Positions 7,337 through 14,400 of a DNA stretch of 55,802 nt are shown piece by piece. Positions within the stretch are counted from its first letter, which is position 1, and every line of letters begins with the position of its first letter. The notes beneath the pieces are model-generated. The model had not been told where the DNA came from and did no database searches. It saw only the letters and a list, made by a program, of their open reading frames with translations. The DNA is from a virus: IMG/VR virus record IMGVR_UViG_3300041955_000428, positions 1-55,802 of that record. One strand, given 5' to 3'. A program made the position numbers and the translations under genes.

Positions 7337-7761
7337 GCCAGGCCAAGAAGAAGCGTGCCTACCGCAAACAGGCACCGACGATCTTTCTGCCGCCCTCGGA
7401 ACACCCGTTCCGCGCCGGTCCGTATATCCCGCCTAAGCTGAAAGTGGGCTCCGTCGTACATGACGAGTATTACGGCGACGTGACGTTTGAGGGGATGACC
7501 GATGCGCCGATCCCCTGGCCGGGCTTCCATTGTGCCCGTGGCCGGCACAAGGGGCTGATGCCGATTCTCTGCGGCGGCCTCGTCCGGGCCGTGATCGAGG
7601 AAGAGGAGACGGTGGTGTCACACTATTGGGGTGTGAATCGGTACATGCCCAATCAGTGGAAGCGGGCGTTGGCCGGCTGCGAAGACTCCAACGCCGTGTT
7701 CGCGGCCCTGGCGATCAAGCGAGCCGACCCGGCATTTCGCAAGAAGTACGGCTACAAGTAG
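7333..7761 (+). CDS. Hypothetical protein coupled to the inactive recombinase (142 aa)
   Basis: ATG 7333 overlaps the TGA of the preceding gene (ATGA), so the two are co-translated. The N-terminus is very basic (MSQAKKKRAYRKQ), followed by a Gly/Pro/aromatic-rich middle with GSVVHDEYYGDVTF and a Trp-rich patch (HYWGVNRYMPNQWKRAL). No known domain or membrane segment is seen. Coupling suggests a function linked to the recombinase-like protein. Confidence 0.65.
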   Translation: MSQAKKKRAYRKQAPTIFLPPSEHPFRAGPYIPPKLKVGSVVHDEYYGDVTFEGMTDAPIPWPGFHCARGRHKGLMPILCGGLVRAVIEEEETVVSHYWGVNRYMPNQWKRALAGCEDSNAVFAALAIKRADPAFRKKYGYK

Positions 7762-7955
7762 CGCCCGCAGGCGTCTGATGACCTCCAGTAAGCGTGCCAG
7801 GACTTCAGCGGCACGACGGCCCTCGGCACTACTCTCGGCAAGCGTCTTCCGGCGGAAATGGGACCGCCATAATCACGATGCTGCTGTCGCCCCAACGAGG
7901 GTCATAGTAAGACCGTACAGCAGATCGACAACGAGAGGATTCATAACACGCTCCG

Positions 7956-8132
7956 TCAACCGTGGATCGAACTTGCGACCCGGTTGAATGCACTCTGGGC
8001 GTGCGTGCCGATCGACGAGATGGCCGTCAGGCACACGACCACGATCAGCGTCAGCATCACCGCGTACTCGACGGCGGTGGGCCCATCTTCGGAAGCAAGA
8101 AACCGGTGCAACTTCAGAGCAAGCAATTTCAT
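7956..8132 (-). CDS. flp: Flp/Tad family type IVb pilin (58 aa)
   Basis: Begins at ATG 8132 after GGTGGAG. The N-terminal leader ends at Gly17, followed by PTAVEYAVML, with Glu and Tyr at mature positions 5 and 6, the hallmark of Flp pilins. A hydrophobic segment (LIVVVCLTAISSIG) and a short polar C-terminus complete a normal-length pilin. The family builds adhesive Tad pili after processing by a prepilin peptidase. No Tad assembly genes are nearby, so it would depend on host machinery. Confidence 0.85.
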   Translation of the reverse strand: MKLLALKLHRFLASEDGPTAVEYAVMLTLIVVVCLTAISSIGTHAQSAFNRVASSIHG

Positions 8133-8418
8133 GCGTGTTTCTCCACCCGCGCAGTTCAAGCCCGTTGGTCCCGTGTTTTCATCGCGTGCCGTTCAGGGCA
8201 GGTCAAACGACCTTGAACGTGGGTTCTTCTGTTAGGCACCGCAACAACACAACCATAGGTTGTGGCCATCGGCGTGCAAGCCCGGTAAATCCGCCTCGAC
8301 CGGCACAATCCTCCCGCGCCTTCGTCGGCAAGCCCCAGTGGGCGGCCAGGCCGTCCCGCTCGATGCCCGAACTCGTAGGAAAGCGGCTCCCGTAGGTCCG
8401 AAATCTTATCACAGAGCG
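8133..8418. other. Intergenic region upstream of the pilin and second recombinase
   Basis: Divergent control region between the pilin (minus strand) and the recombinase (plus strand). Apart from the plus-strand promoter that follows at 8419 and the pilin ribosome site, I see no clear gene; short ORFs on both strands lack protein character. A minus-strand TTGACC near 8205-8210 has no good -10 partner. Confidence 0.4.
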
Positions 8419-8446
8419 TTGACATTCATACATGTTGTGGTATGAT
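8419..8446 (+). promoter_or_regulatory. Promoter of the shared motif family
   Basis: Near-consensus: TTGACA (8419-8424), 16-base spacer ending ATGTTGTGG, TATGAT (8441-8446). It lies 26 bases upstream of the recombinase start at 8473. Confidence 0.8.
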
Positions 8447-8472
8447 TATGGTAGCACCACGAGGATACAACC

Positions 8473-9216
8473 ATGTCTACCGCGCCGTCTGTGAAGAACC
8501 GTTTCATCCCGTATTACCGTGTCTCGACCAAGCAGCAAGGCGAGTCCGGTCTGGGTCTTGAGGCCCAGCAGGTCGATGTTCGCCGGCTGATGGAGGCCCG
8601 CGAGGGCACGGAGATCGCCCGCTACACGGAGATCGAGACCGGGAAGAAGTCCGACCGGCCGGAATTGGCGAAGGCCATTCAGCACGCGAAGATGGCCAAC
8701 GCCACGCTGATCGTCGCCAAGTTGGACCGGCTCGCTCGCAGCGTGGCCTTCACGTCGGCACTGATGGAGTCGAGGGTGGATTTCGTCTGCTGCGACTGTC
8801 CGACTGCGGACAAGTTCCATATCCACATCTTGGCGGCCGTCGCCGAGCATGAAGCACGGATGATTAGCGAGCGGACGCGGAAGGCCCTGGCCGCCGCAAG
8901 GGCTCGCGGTGTGGTGCTCGGCTCCAAAAGGCCCGGCCGCTGGCTCGACAGGGCCAATGGCTGGGCGGCGGCGAAGGCCAAGGCGGTGGAGACGTGCCAG
9001 CAGAGGGCCCGCCAAGCCTACGAGAACATGCTGCCGACCATCAAACAGATGCGGGACGACGGGCGCACGATCGGCGAGATCGCCGGCTGGCTCAATGCCC
9101 AGGGCTTTCTCACGTCGGCGAAAGGACCTTTCACCGTGCCTGCCGTCTGGCGGATTCTCAAGCGGTACTTCGGCGCTGAGTGCGCCCGCCAGCAGAGAAA
9201 AGTGGTCCTGACGTGA
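8473..9216 (+). CDS. Serine recombinase, resolvase/invertase type (247 aa)
   Basis: The N-terminal resolvase domain has the active-site motif YYRVSTKQQ with nucleophile Ser18, and LDRLARS near residue 85 with the conserved arginines. The E-helix region HEARMISERTRKAL and a C-terminal recombinase-like DNA-binding segment (LPTIKQMRDDGRTIGEIAG) follow. At 247 residues it is longer than a classical resolvase and shorter than a large serine integrase. It probably catalyses site-specific resolution or inversion. It is a paralogue of the inactive protein at 6599 and has its own strong promoter. Confidence 0.9.
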   Translation: MSTAPSVKNRFIPYYRVSTKQQGESGLGLEAQQVDVRRLMEAREGTEIARYTEIETGKKSDRPELAKAIQHAKMANATLIVAKLDRLARSVAFTSALMESRVDFVCCDCPTADKFHIHILAAVAEHEARMISERTRKALAAARARGVVLGSKRPGRWLDRANGWAAAKAKAVETCQQRARQAYENMLPTIKQMRDDGRTIGEIAGWLNAQGFLTSAKGPFTVPAVWRILKRYFGAECARQQRKVVLT

Positions 9217-9352
9217 ACGACATCGCTGGCCGAGGCTGACGCCGCAGACATCTGTGGCGTGGCAAGGAGGCGCGGCGACTGCAAGGGACCCTACAAACCG
9301 AGTTGCAGCGGGCCCATATTACGAAAACACAGCCGATCCTGGCCTGAGCAAT

Positions 9353-9380
9353 TTGACTTTCGGCGATGTTGTGGTATGTT
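9353..9380 (+). promoter_or_regulatory. Promoter of the shared motif family
   Basis: TTGACT (9353-9358), TTCGGCGATGTTGTGG spacer (16 bases), TATGTT (9375-9380). It starts the gene block led by the SprT-like protease. The first 12 bases equal those of the promoter at 158. Confidence 0.75.
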
Positions 9381-9424
9381 TGATATAGAACCGAACGTGT
9401 AAACATCTTGTGGAGATTGCCACC

Positions 9425-10030
9425 GTGATTCGTGAAGACTGGCTGCAACAGATGATCGACCTGCTCCGTTCCGACTTCGACGGGATCGGGGCACCCTTGC
9501 CGGAGAAGATCCGTGTCTCGTGCGGCTTCCCCTCGAAGTCGGCCCTGGCGAACAAGGCCCGCCGCATCGGGGAGTGCTGGGGCGTCGAGTCGAGCGAAGA
9601 CAAGTCGTTCCAGGTCTTCGTCAGCCCGCTATTGAAAGAAAGCGTCGAAGTCACGGCCACACTGGTCCACGAGTTGGTCCATACGGCGGTCGGGATCGAG
9701 TGCAAGCACCGCGGGAAGTTCCCGAAGGTCGCCAAGGCCATCGGCCTGGAAGGCAAAATGACGGCCACGACTGCGGGGGACGCCTTGAAAGTCCGGCTCC
9801 GGGTGTTGATCGACGATTTGGGCGAGTATCCGCACGCCCGGCTGGTCGCCAGCAACCGGCCGAAGACCCAGACCACGCGAATGCTCAAGGTCGCCTGCAA
9901 GGAGTGCGGCTGCGTGGTGCGCATGACCCGCAAGTGGCTCGACGATGCCGGCCTGCCGACCTGCGGCTGCGGCGGTGCGATGGTGGAGGAGGAGGGCGGC
10001 GACGAAGGCGAGGAAAACGGTGACGAATGA
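9425..10030 (+). CDS. SprT-like zinc metalloprotease (201 aa)
   Basis: I choose GTG 9425 because GGAG (9412-9415) lies 9 bases upstream; GTG 9410 has no ribosome site. Near residue 82 is HELVH, the zinc and catalytic motif, with a further His about 9 residues on (CKHRGKF), as in SprT-like proteins. The C-terminus has a zinc ribbon (CKECGC near 158, CGC near 180) and an acidic tail. Eukaryotic relatives such as Spartan cut proteins crosslinked to DNA. That is family knowledge; the role here is inferred. It is the first gene of the block that includes the Spo11-like protein. Confidence 0.85.
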   Translation: MIREDWLQQMIDLLRSDFDGIGAPLPEKIRVSCGFPSKSALANKARRIGECWGVESSEDKSFQVFVSPLLKESVEVTATLVHELVHTAVGIECKHRGKFPKVAKAIGLEGKMTATTAGDALKVRLRVLIDDLGEYPHARLVASNRPKTQTTRMLKVACKECGCVVRMTRKWLDDAGLPTCGCGGAMVEEEGGDEGEENGDE

Positions 10031-10263
10031 TCGACGCCACGACGCCCGAGATCAAGCCCTTTGTCCGACCCGCAGGCCACTCGTGTTCAGTGAGCACTGG
10101 CATCCATGAGTGTCTTACCTTTGGCACCGGCCGGCTGAGTGAGAGCGGCTTTTGGGAGCAGCCCTGCGAGGCGTGCGCCCGAGCCCATGAAGAGCAGTTC
10201 CCGGAATGCGGACCTTGTTGGCCGCACACGCAAGAGCAGTTGAAGAAACTGGGGTTGTTCTGA
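10027..10263 (+). CDS. Small Cys-rich protein (78 aa)
   Basis: ATG 10027 overlaps the TGA of the protease gene. Five Cys residues (C20, C29, CEAC near 47-50, C61 and C64 region) and several His suggest zinc binding; the end (HTQEQLKKLGLF) is helical. Phage genomes often carry such short Cys-rich proteins without known function. Coupling to the SprT-like gene is the only functional clue. Confidence 0.6.
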   Translation: MIDATTPEIKPFVRPAGHSCSVSTGIHECLTFGTGRLSESGFWEQPCEACARAHEEQFPECGPCWPHTQEQLKKLGLF

Positions 10264-10275
10264 AAGGTGCATGAA

Positions 10276-10599
10276 GTGAGCCTGTTTTCCCAAGAAGAGT
10301 CCGAACGCATGTTCCGTGCGATCAATGGCGAGCACGCCCGCCGTGCAGCCGGCTGGGTGGTGATCCAGGACGCCGGCCAGACGGACGACGGCCGCCCGAT
10401 CTACTGCGTCGTCGGCGTCCTGGTCGGCGAGTTGCGGCACGAAGAGGGCAAAGGCTGCACGCACGAAATGGTCCACGGCGAAGTGACCATCCGCCCGCAA
10501 GCTGCTTACGCAGGCAACAGGTATCGGGGCTGCGGCGCAGCGGCCATCCTAACCAGTGATGCTCATGCACCCGAGAACTGGGACAAACGCTTGATCTGA
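10276..10599 (+). CDS. Hypothetical protein (107 aa)
   Basis: I choose GTG 10276, which has AAGG 8 bases upstream; GTG 10267 is an alternative that adds three residues. The product starts VSLFSQEESERMFRAING and contains a beta-rich stretch (RPIYCVVGVLVGELRH) and a Cys/His patch (GCTHEMVHGEV). HEMVH superficially resembles the HExxH zinc motif, but no supporting ligand or fold signal was recognised. It is in line with the preceding genes and probably co-transcribed. Confidence 0.55.
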   Translation: MSLFSQEESERMFRAINGEHARRAAGWVVIQDAGQTDDGRPIYCVVGVLVGELRHEEGKGCTHEMVHGEVTIRPQAAYAGNRYRGCGAAAILTSDAHAPENWDKRLI

Positions 10600-10668
10600 G
10601 ACCATTCAGCGTTGCGGAATCACGTCGAAATGCTGCTGGATGCTGGGGAACGAAGAGTGGGGTGACGA

Positions 10669-10857
10669 ATGATCGTTCGACCGTGGGATGTTCACGCGGA
10701 CCCGGAACGTGCCCGTCTTGGCGTCGGCCTGGCGGCCGAGGCCCTGGGCATCGAATGCAAGTTGGAGTTGCAGACCATGTAGGTTGTGCAGGTTGACGGC
10801 AACGATCTTGCGACGTTCCTGGAACTGGCCCGGGAGTGTGCGGAGGGCAGGGGATGA
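10669..10857 (+). pseudogene. Small gene split by an in-frame amber codon (37 + 25 codons)
   Basis: From ATG 10669 the frame encodes 37 residues (start MIVRPWDVHADPERARLG), meets TAG at 10780-10782, then continues in the same frame with protein-like sequence (VQVDGNDLATFLELARECAE) to TGA 10855-10857. That TGA overlaps the ATG of the next gene (ATGA). Coupling to the next gene makes sense only if ribosomes reach 10857, by readthrough or by a restart at GTG near 10786. It may be a recent nonsense mutation, a sequencing error, or regulated readthrough. Confidence 0.5.
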
Positions 10858-11090
10858 CGGAGGGCACCAGCGAGTTGATTGAGGCCGTGTACCAGCTTGC
10901 GGTGGAGTCGCGGGTGCGGGCGTCGATGGTGCAGTCGGATTACCGGCGCGGCAACGTCGCCCGGCTGCGGCGGGCCAAGCGGTCCGCGGAGCGAGTCACT
11001 CGCCTGGCCGCCGATCTGACGGCCCAGGCGTTTCAAGTTGTCGATCGGTTGAACGAAGAAATCAGAACGCAGAATCGCATCATTGAGTAG
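10854..11090 (+). CDS. Small helical basic protein (78 aa)
   Basis: ATG 10854 overlaps the TGA of the amber-interrupted frame. The protein is almost entirely helical with many Arg (RRGNVARLRRAKRSAERV) and resembles a small coiled coil or DNA-binding helix pair. No family is recognised. It lies 31 bases before the Spo11-like gene, separated by a duplicated AGTAGCACCC sequence. Confidence 0.6.
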   Translation: MTEGTSELIEAVYQLAVESRVRASMVQSDYRRGNVARLRRAKRSAERVTRLAADLTAQAFQVVDRLNEEIRTQNRIIE

Positions 11091-11121
11091 CACCCGAGAG
11101 TAGCACCCAAGAGCCATCACC

Positions 11122-12096
11122 ATGCCGAAGATCGCGTACATCAGCAAAGCCTTCCGCCCCGATACGCTGGACATCATCTTCAAGGCCAACTCGGTCATCG
11201 TCGAGTACCAGCGGCAGGGGTTCAAGTTGACGCTGAGGGCGTTGTACTACAAGTTCATCGCCCGGGACCTGCTGCCGGAGTCGTGGATCGACACGGAGTA
11301 CAACGCAAAGCACGGACTGCCGGCCGACACGAAGAACACGATCAAGAACTACAAGCACCTGGGCGACATCATCAACGACGGTCGCCTGGCGGGCCTGATC
11401 GACTGGACGGCCATCGAAGACCGCACGCGGAATTTGCAGTCCCACTCCTCGTGGACCAGTCCGCACTCCATTGTCAGCGCATGCGCCGACCAATACACCG
11501 TGGACCTGTGGGCCGAGCAGTCCAACCGGGTCGAGGTGTGGATCGAGAAGGAGGCGTTGATCGGCGTGATCGAGGGCATCTGCACCGAGTTGCAGGTCCC
11601 CTACTTCGCCTGCAAGGGCTACACGTCGCAGTCGGAAATGTGGGAGGCGGCCCAACGCCTCAAGCGGTACGAGAAGGCCGGGCGGGACACCGTGGTCATC
11701 CACCTGGGCGACCATGATCCATCCGGGCTGGACATGACCCGCGACATTCAAGAGCGGCTGCAAATGTTCGGTTCGACGGCCACGATCGACCGCATCGCCC
11801 TGTCGTGGGAGCAGATCGAGCAGTACGGGCCGCCGCCCAACCCCGCCAAGACCACCGACGCCCGTTACGCGAAGTACCAGGAGGAGTTCGGTGACGATAG
11901 CTGGGAACTTGACGCCCTGGAACCGCAGGTCATGGCAGACCTGATCCGCGATGCGGTCCAGGCGCGGCTCGACCAGGACCTTTGGGACGAAGCCGTGGCC
12001 AAGCAGAACGCAGGGCGGTTGCAGTTGACCACAGTGGCCCGCCGGTGGGACAAAGTGCTCGCGTACCTGGGGGATGGGAATGGCGAGGCCGAGTAA
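11122..12096 (+). CDS. Spo11/Top6A-like Toprim DNA cleavage protein, minimal form (324 aa)
   Basis: Residues 37-43 read TLRALYY, matching the motif around the catalytic tyrosine of Top6A and Spo11; Tyr43 is the likely nucleophile. The Toprim domain follows with the metal-binding Glu in WIEKEAL (E142) and the DxD pair in GDHDPSG (D197, D199). Family members break both DNA strands through a 5'-phosphotyrosyl link. At 324 residues it lies at the compact end; reduced Top6A forms are known from mobile elements. Normal Top6A needs a GHKL-ATPase partner, and the ATPase at 12840 is an obvious candidate. Start ATG 11122 lacks a strong ribosome site. Confidence 0.8.
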   Translation: MPKIAYISKAFRPDTLDIIFKANSVIVEYQRQGFKLTLRALYYKFIARDLLPESWIDTEYNAKHGLPADTKNTIKNYKHLGDIINDGRLAGLIDWTAIEDRTRNLQSHSSWTSPHSIVSACADQYTVDLWAEQSNRVEVWIEKEALIGVIEGICTELQVPYFACKGYTSQSEMWEAAQRLKRYEKAGRDTVVIHLGDHDPSGLDMTRDIQERLQMFGSTATIDRIALSWEQIEQYGPPPNPAKTTDARYAKYQEEFGDDSWELDALEPQVMADLIRDAVQARLDQDLWDEAVAKQNAGRLQLTTVARRWDKVLAYLGDGNGEAE

Positions 12097-12337
12097 CTTC
12101 ACCTGGCGGGCGTGGGGCAGCCGTCCTGGCCGGCACTACCAGTTGCTCTTCGTGGGCGAGGGCACGAACGTCTATGTCCATCATTGCGGGCATCCTACGG
12201 CGATCTACCCGTACTACATCAGCCGCCGCGAGGACGGACAAGGCCCCATGACGCTGGCACCCAATGGGCACGGCTTCATGTCCTTGAATGCCGCCAAGGA
12301 GGCGGCGTTTCGACATTTACAGATCGGAGACCCATGA
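12080..12337 (+). CDS. Small hypothetical protein (85 aa)
   Basis: Overlaps the end of the Toprim gene; ATG 12080 and ATG 12074 are both possible. The sequence looks like a compact beta-rich domain (HYQLLFVGEGTNVYVHHCGH) followed by a helix with KEAAFRHLQ. There is no recognised family. Start/stop overlaps on both sides show it is part of the same tightly coupled operon as the Toprim protein. Confidence 0.6.
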   Translation: MARPSNFTWRAWGSRPGRHYQLLFVGEGTNVYVHHCGHPTAIYPYYISRREDGQGPMTLAPNGHGFMSLNAAKEAAFRHLQIGDP

Positions 12338-12576
12338 GCGCATTCGCTGATTTCATTGTCATGGACTGCAAGGCTGAGATCGCCTGTGCCGGCTGCGGGG
12401 CCGTCCAATCGGCCAGCAGCGAGACGGAGGGCGAGGCCGTGCGTCAGTTGGACCGCTTCCTGGAACGGGACGGCTGGCGGGAGCTACAGGGGAAGCCTTG
12501 CTGCCCGAAGTGTGTCCGCGCAGCCGCCGACGAGCGCCTGCGGATCGAGCAGGCGGAAGGGGAGGCTGGCAGGTGA
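12334..12576 (+). CDS. Small zinc-ribbon protein (80 aa)
   Basis: ATG 12334 overlaps the TGA of the preceding gene. CAGCG (residues 17-20) and CCPKC near 54 form a four-cysteine zinc ribbon separated by a helix (AVRQLDRFLERDGW), and a helical, acidic tail follows. A small zinc protein of this type might bind nucleic acid or a partner enzyme. Its stop overlaps the GTG start of the next gene. Confidence 0.65.
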   Translation: MSAFADFIVMDCKAEIACAGCGAVQSASSETEGEAVRQLDRFLERDGWRELQGKPCCPKCVRAAADERLRIEQAEGEAGR

Positions 12577-12797
12577 CGCCCGGTGAAGTCCCCAAGATGC
12601 ACGTCAAGAAGCGGGGCGACGAGTGGTGGATACTCGGCGTGCCCGACATGGACCCCGAGGGCTGCGGCCCCTACGGCTCGAAGGCTGATGCTGAAGACGA
12701 CATGCACGGCATGGAGCGGTTCTACAAGTATTCACACCTACCCGGCTACATGACGACCGAGAAACGCCGAGCGACCGCGACCGAAATTCGGAACTAG
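12573..12797 (+). CDS. Small hypothetical protein (74 aa)
   Basis: GTG 12573 overlaps the TGA at 12574-12576 (GTGA). The product has a basic start (KMHVKKRGDEWWILG), a Gly/Asp loop (DPEGCGPYGSKADAEDD) and an aromatic helix (MERFYKYSHLPGY). This resembles the small KADAE-type domains seen in phage genomes, but I cannot name it. It ends the overlapping gene chain; a -10-like TATAAT follows. Confidence 0.6.
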   Translation: MTPGEVPKMHVKKRGDEWWILGVPDMDPEGCGPYGSKADAEDDMHGMERFYKYSHLPGYMTTEKRRATATEIRN

Positions 12798-12814
12798 CAG
12801 CACCAAGCATCCGA

Positions 12815-12831
12815 TATAATAGCGACGGAGG
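12815..12831 (+). promoter_or_regulatory. -10 box and ribosome site of the GHKL ATPase gene
   Basis: Perfect TATAAT at 12815-12820 with no clear -35, followed by GGAGG at 12827-12831. The ribosome site is only 2 bases from ATG 12834 but 8 bases from ATG 12840, which decides the start of the ATPase. Transcript and ribosome site would be very close, so the 5' leader is short. Confidence 0.5.
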
Positions 12832-12839
12832 TAATGACC

Positions 12840-14285
12840 ATGAGCCAGTGGTTCGAGGTTGACAAGGCGGGTTTGGCCAAGTTGATGGCCGGGCGATCCA
12901 AGGCATTCGTGCTCTATGAATTGTTGCAGAACGCCTGGGACCAGAATGTCACCCGAGTCGATGTCACGGTGACTGCGGCCCAGGGAGTCCGTGCCGCCTT
13001 GATTACCGTGACGGATGACGACCCAGACGGTTTCGCCGATCTGCGGGATGCCTACACCCTCTTTGCCGAGAGCCGGAAGAAAGGCAATGCTGCGCAGCGT
13101 GGGCGTTTCAATCTCGGCGAGAAGCTAGTGCTGGCCTTGGCGAAGTCGGCGTGGATCGAGACAACGACGGGGGCCGTCGAGTTTACGGCCCGCGGGGAAC
13201 GACTGGTCCACCGTCAGCAGCGTGAGGCGGGTTCCTTGTTCCGCGCCACGATCCCCATGACGAAGGGCGAGATCGAGGAAATGGTGGCCGCCACCCGGCG
13301 ACTGATCGTTCCGCCTGGCATTGTCACGACGATCAACAGCGTCCAACTTCCGGCTCGGCAGCCCGTGGCCGTCTTCGAGGAAACGCTGCCCACGGTGATT
13401 GCCGACGAGGAAGGCGTGCTGCGGAAGACGACCCGCAGGACTCAGGTGTACGTCTACGAGCCGCTGTCCGGTGAGACGGCTACCCTCTATGAAATGGGCA
13501 TCCCGGTGGTGGAGACCGGCGACCGCTATCATGTGGACGTGCAGCAGAAGGTGCCGCTCAACATGGATCGGGACAACGTGACGCCGGCCTACCTGCGGAC
13601 GATCCGTGTGGCCGTCTTGAACGCCCTCCACGATCGGCTGGATGCCGGCAACAGCGGCGACGTGTGGGTGCGGGAGGCTTGCAGCGACGAGCGGGTGAGC
13701 GCCGAGGCTGTCAAGACGGCCCTGACGCTTCGCTTCGGGGAGAACGCCGTCCGCTACGATCCTTCCGACCCGGAGGCCAACAAGCGGTCGGTGGCCGAGG
13801 GGCGGCCGGTTGTCTATGGCGGGAACCTCACGTCGGCCGAGTGGTCCAATGCCAACCGGGCCGGCGTGCTGCCGGCGGCCGGGGTCGTGACGCCGAGCCC
13901 CAAGCCCTATTCTCCGGATGGCGACCCGCTGGACGTGGTTCCCGAGAACGAGTGGACGACCGGGATGCAGCAGATCGTCAACTATGCAATCCTGATCGGG
14001 CAGGAATTGCTTGGCTGCCCCGTCCATGTCGTCATTGCCCGCGAAGCGGACTGGCCCTATCGGGCGACCTACGGCAAGGGCCGACTGGTCTTCAATCTGT
14101 CCCGCTGCGGCCGCGCCTTCTTTGAGAACGGCATCGCGGATGACGTGAACCGGCTGCTGATCCACGAGTTTGCCCACCACTACGAGGGCGACCATCTGAG
14201 CGAGTGCTATCACAAGGCCCTGGCCGACGTGGGCGCACGTCTTGCCCGGCTGGCCCTCAACAGCCCCGCGATGTTCAACTTGTAA
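12840..14285 (+). CDS. GHKL (Bergerat) ATPase with C-terminal HExxH metalloprotease-like domain (481 aa)
   Basis: Bergerat motifs are in normal order: N-box YELLQNAWDQ (E27, N31, D34), G1-like DDDPDGF (59-65) and G2-like RGRFNLGEK (87-95). A long middle region follows, possibly transducer-like, with a VPLNMDRDNV strand. The last about 100 residues contain LLIHEFAHHYEGDH, giving HEFAH at 442-446 and a further His at 452. This is the HExxHxxxxxH ligand spacing. Family knowledge: GHKL domains power topoisomerases, Hsp90 and MutL. The fusion to a zincin-like tail is what the sequence shows; the function is inferred. It lies downstream of the Spo11-like gene. Confidence 0.8.
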   Translation: MSQWFEVDKAGLAKLMAGRSKAFVLYELLQNAWDQNVTRVDVTVTAAQGVRAALITVTDDDPDGFADLRDAYTLFAESRKKGNAAQRGRFNLGEKLVLALAKSAWIETTTGAVEFTARGERLVHRQQREAGSLFRATIPMTKGEIEEMVAATRRLIVPPGIVTTINSVQLPARQPVAVFEETLPTVIADEEGVLRKTTRRTQVYVYEPLSGETATLYEMGIPVVETGDRYHVDVQQKVPLNMDRDNVTPAYLRTIRVAVLNALHDRLDAGNSGDVWVREACSDERVSAEAVKTALTLRFGENAVRYDPSDPEANKRSVAEGRPVVYGGNLTSAEWSNANRAGVLPAAGVVTPSPKPYSPDGDPLDVVPENEWTTGMQQIVNYAILIGQELLGCPVHVVIAREADWPYRATYGKGRLVFNLSRCGRAFFENGIADDVNRLLIHEFAHHYEGDHLSECYHKALADVGARLARLALNSPAMFNL

Positions 14286-14365
14286 CATCTGCTGCCGCTT
14301 GATGAGAGAAGTCCGCGAGAAAGCGCGACTGAAAATTGGAACCAGCCGCCGCCGCCGGCATCTGT

Positions 14366-14371
14366 TATAAT
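14366..14371 (+). promoter_or_regulatory. -10-like box before the methyltransferase gene
   Basis: TATAAT at 14366-14371, 29 bases upstream of ATG 14401. No good -35 lies 16-18 bases upstream, so it is a weak or activator-dependent promoter candidate. The same -10-only pattern occurs at 12815. Confidence 0.35.
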
Positions 14372-14400
14372 GGCGGCGAGGCCACGGCCCGGAGTCCTCG

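Noticed and set aside
7950-7990. tRNA-like 3' half on the minus strand (GGATCGAAC, GCGACC)
   Set aside because: These bases encode the C-terminus of the Flp pilin; no cloverleaf can be drawn with the flanks.
6599-9216. Invertible segment between the two recombinase genes
   Set aside because: No inverted repeat pair flanking a promoter or gene was seen in this interval by eye.
10276-10599. HEMVH motif as a second SprT-type protease
   Set aside because: The motif stands in a short protein without the helical context or third ligand; likely coincidence.
10780-10782. Amber codon recoding in this phage
   Set aside because: Several neighbouring genes end with TAG at positions where stops are expected (7761, 12797, 19379), so TAG is used as a normal stop.
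11080-12102. 340-codon minus-strand ORF over the Toprim gene
   Set aside because: Antisense shadow; the plus-strand frame contains the recognisable catalytic motifs.
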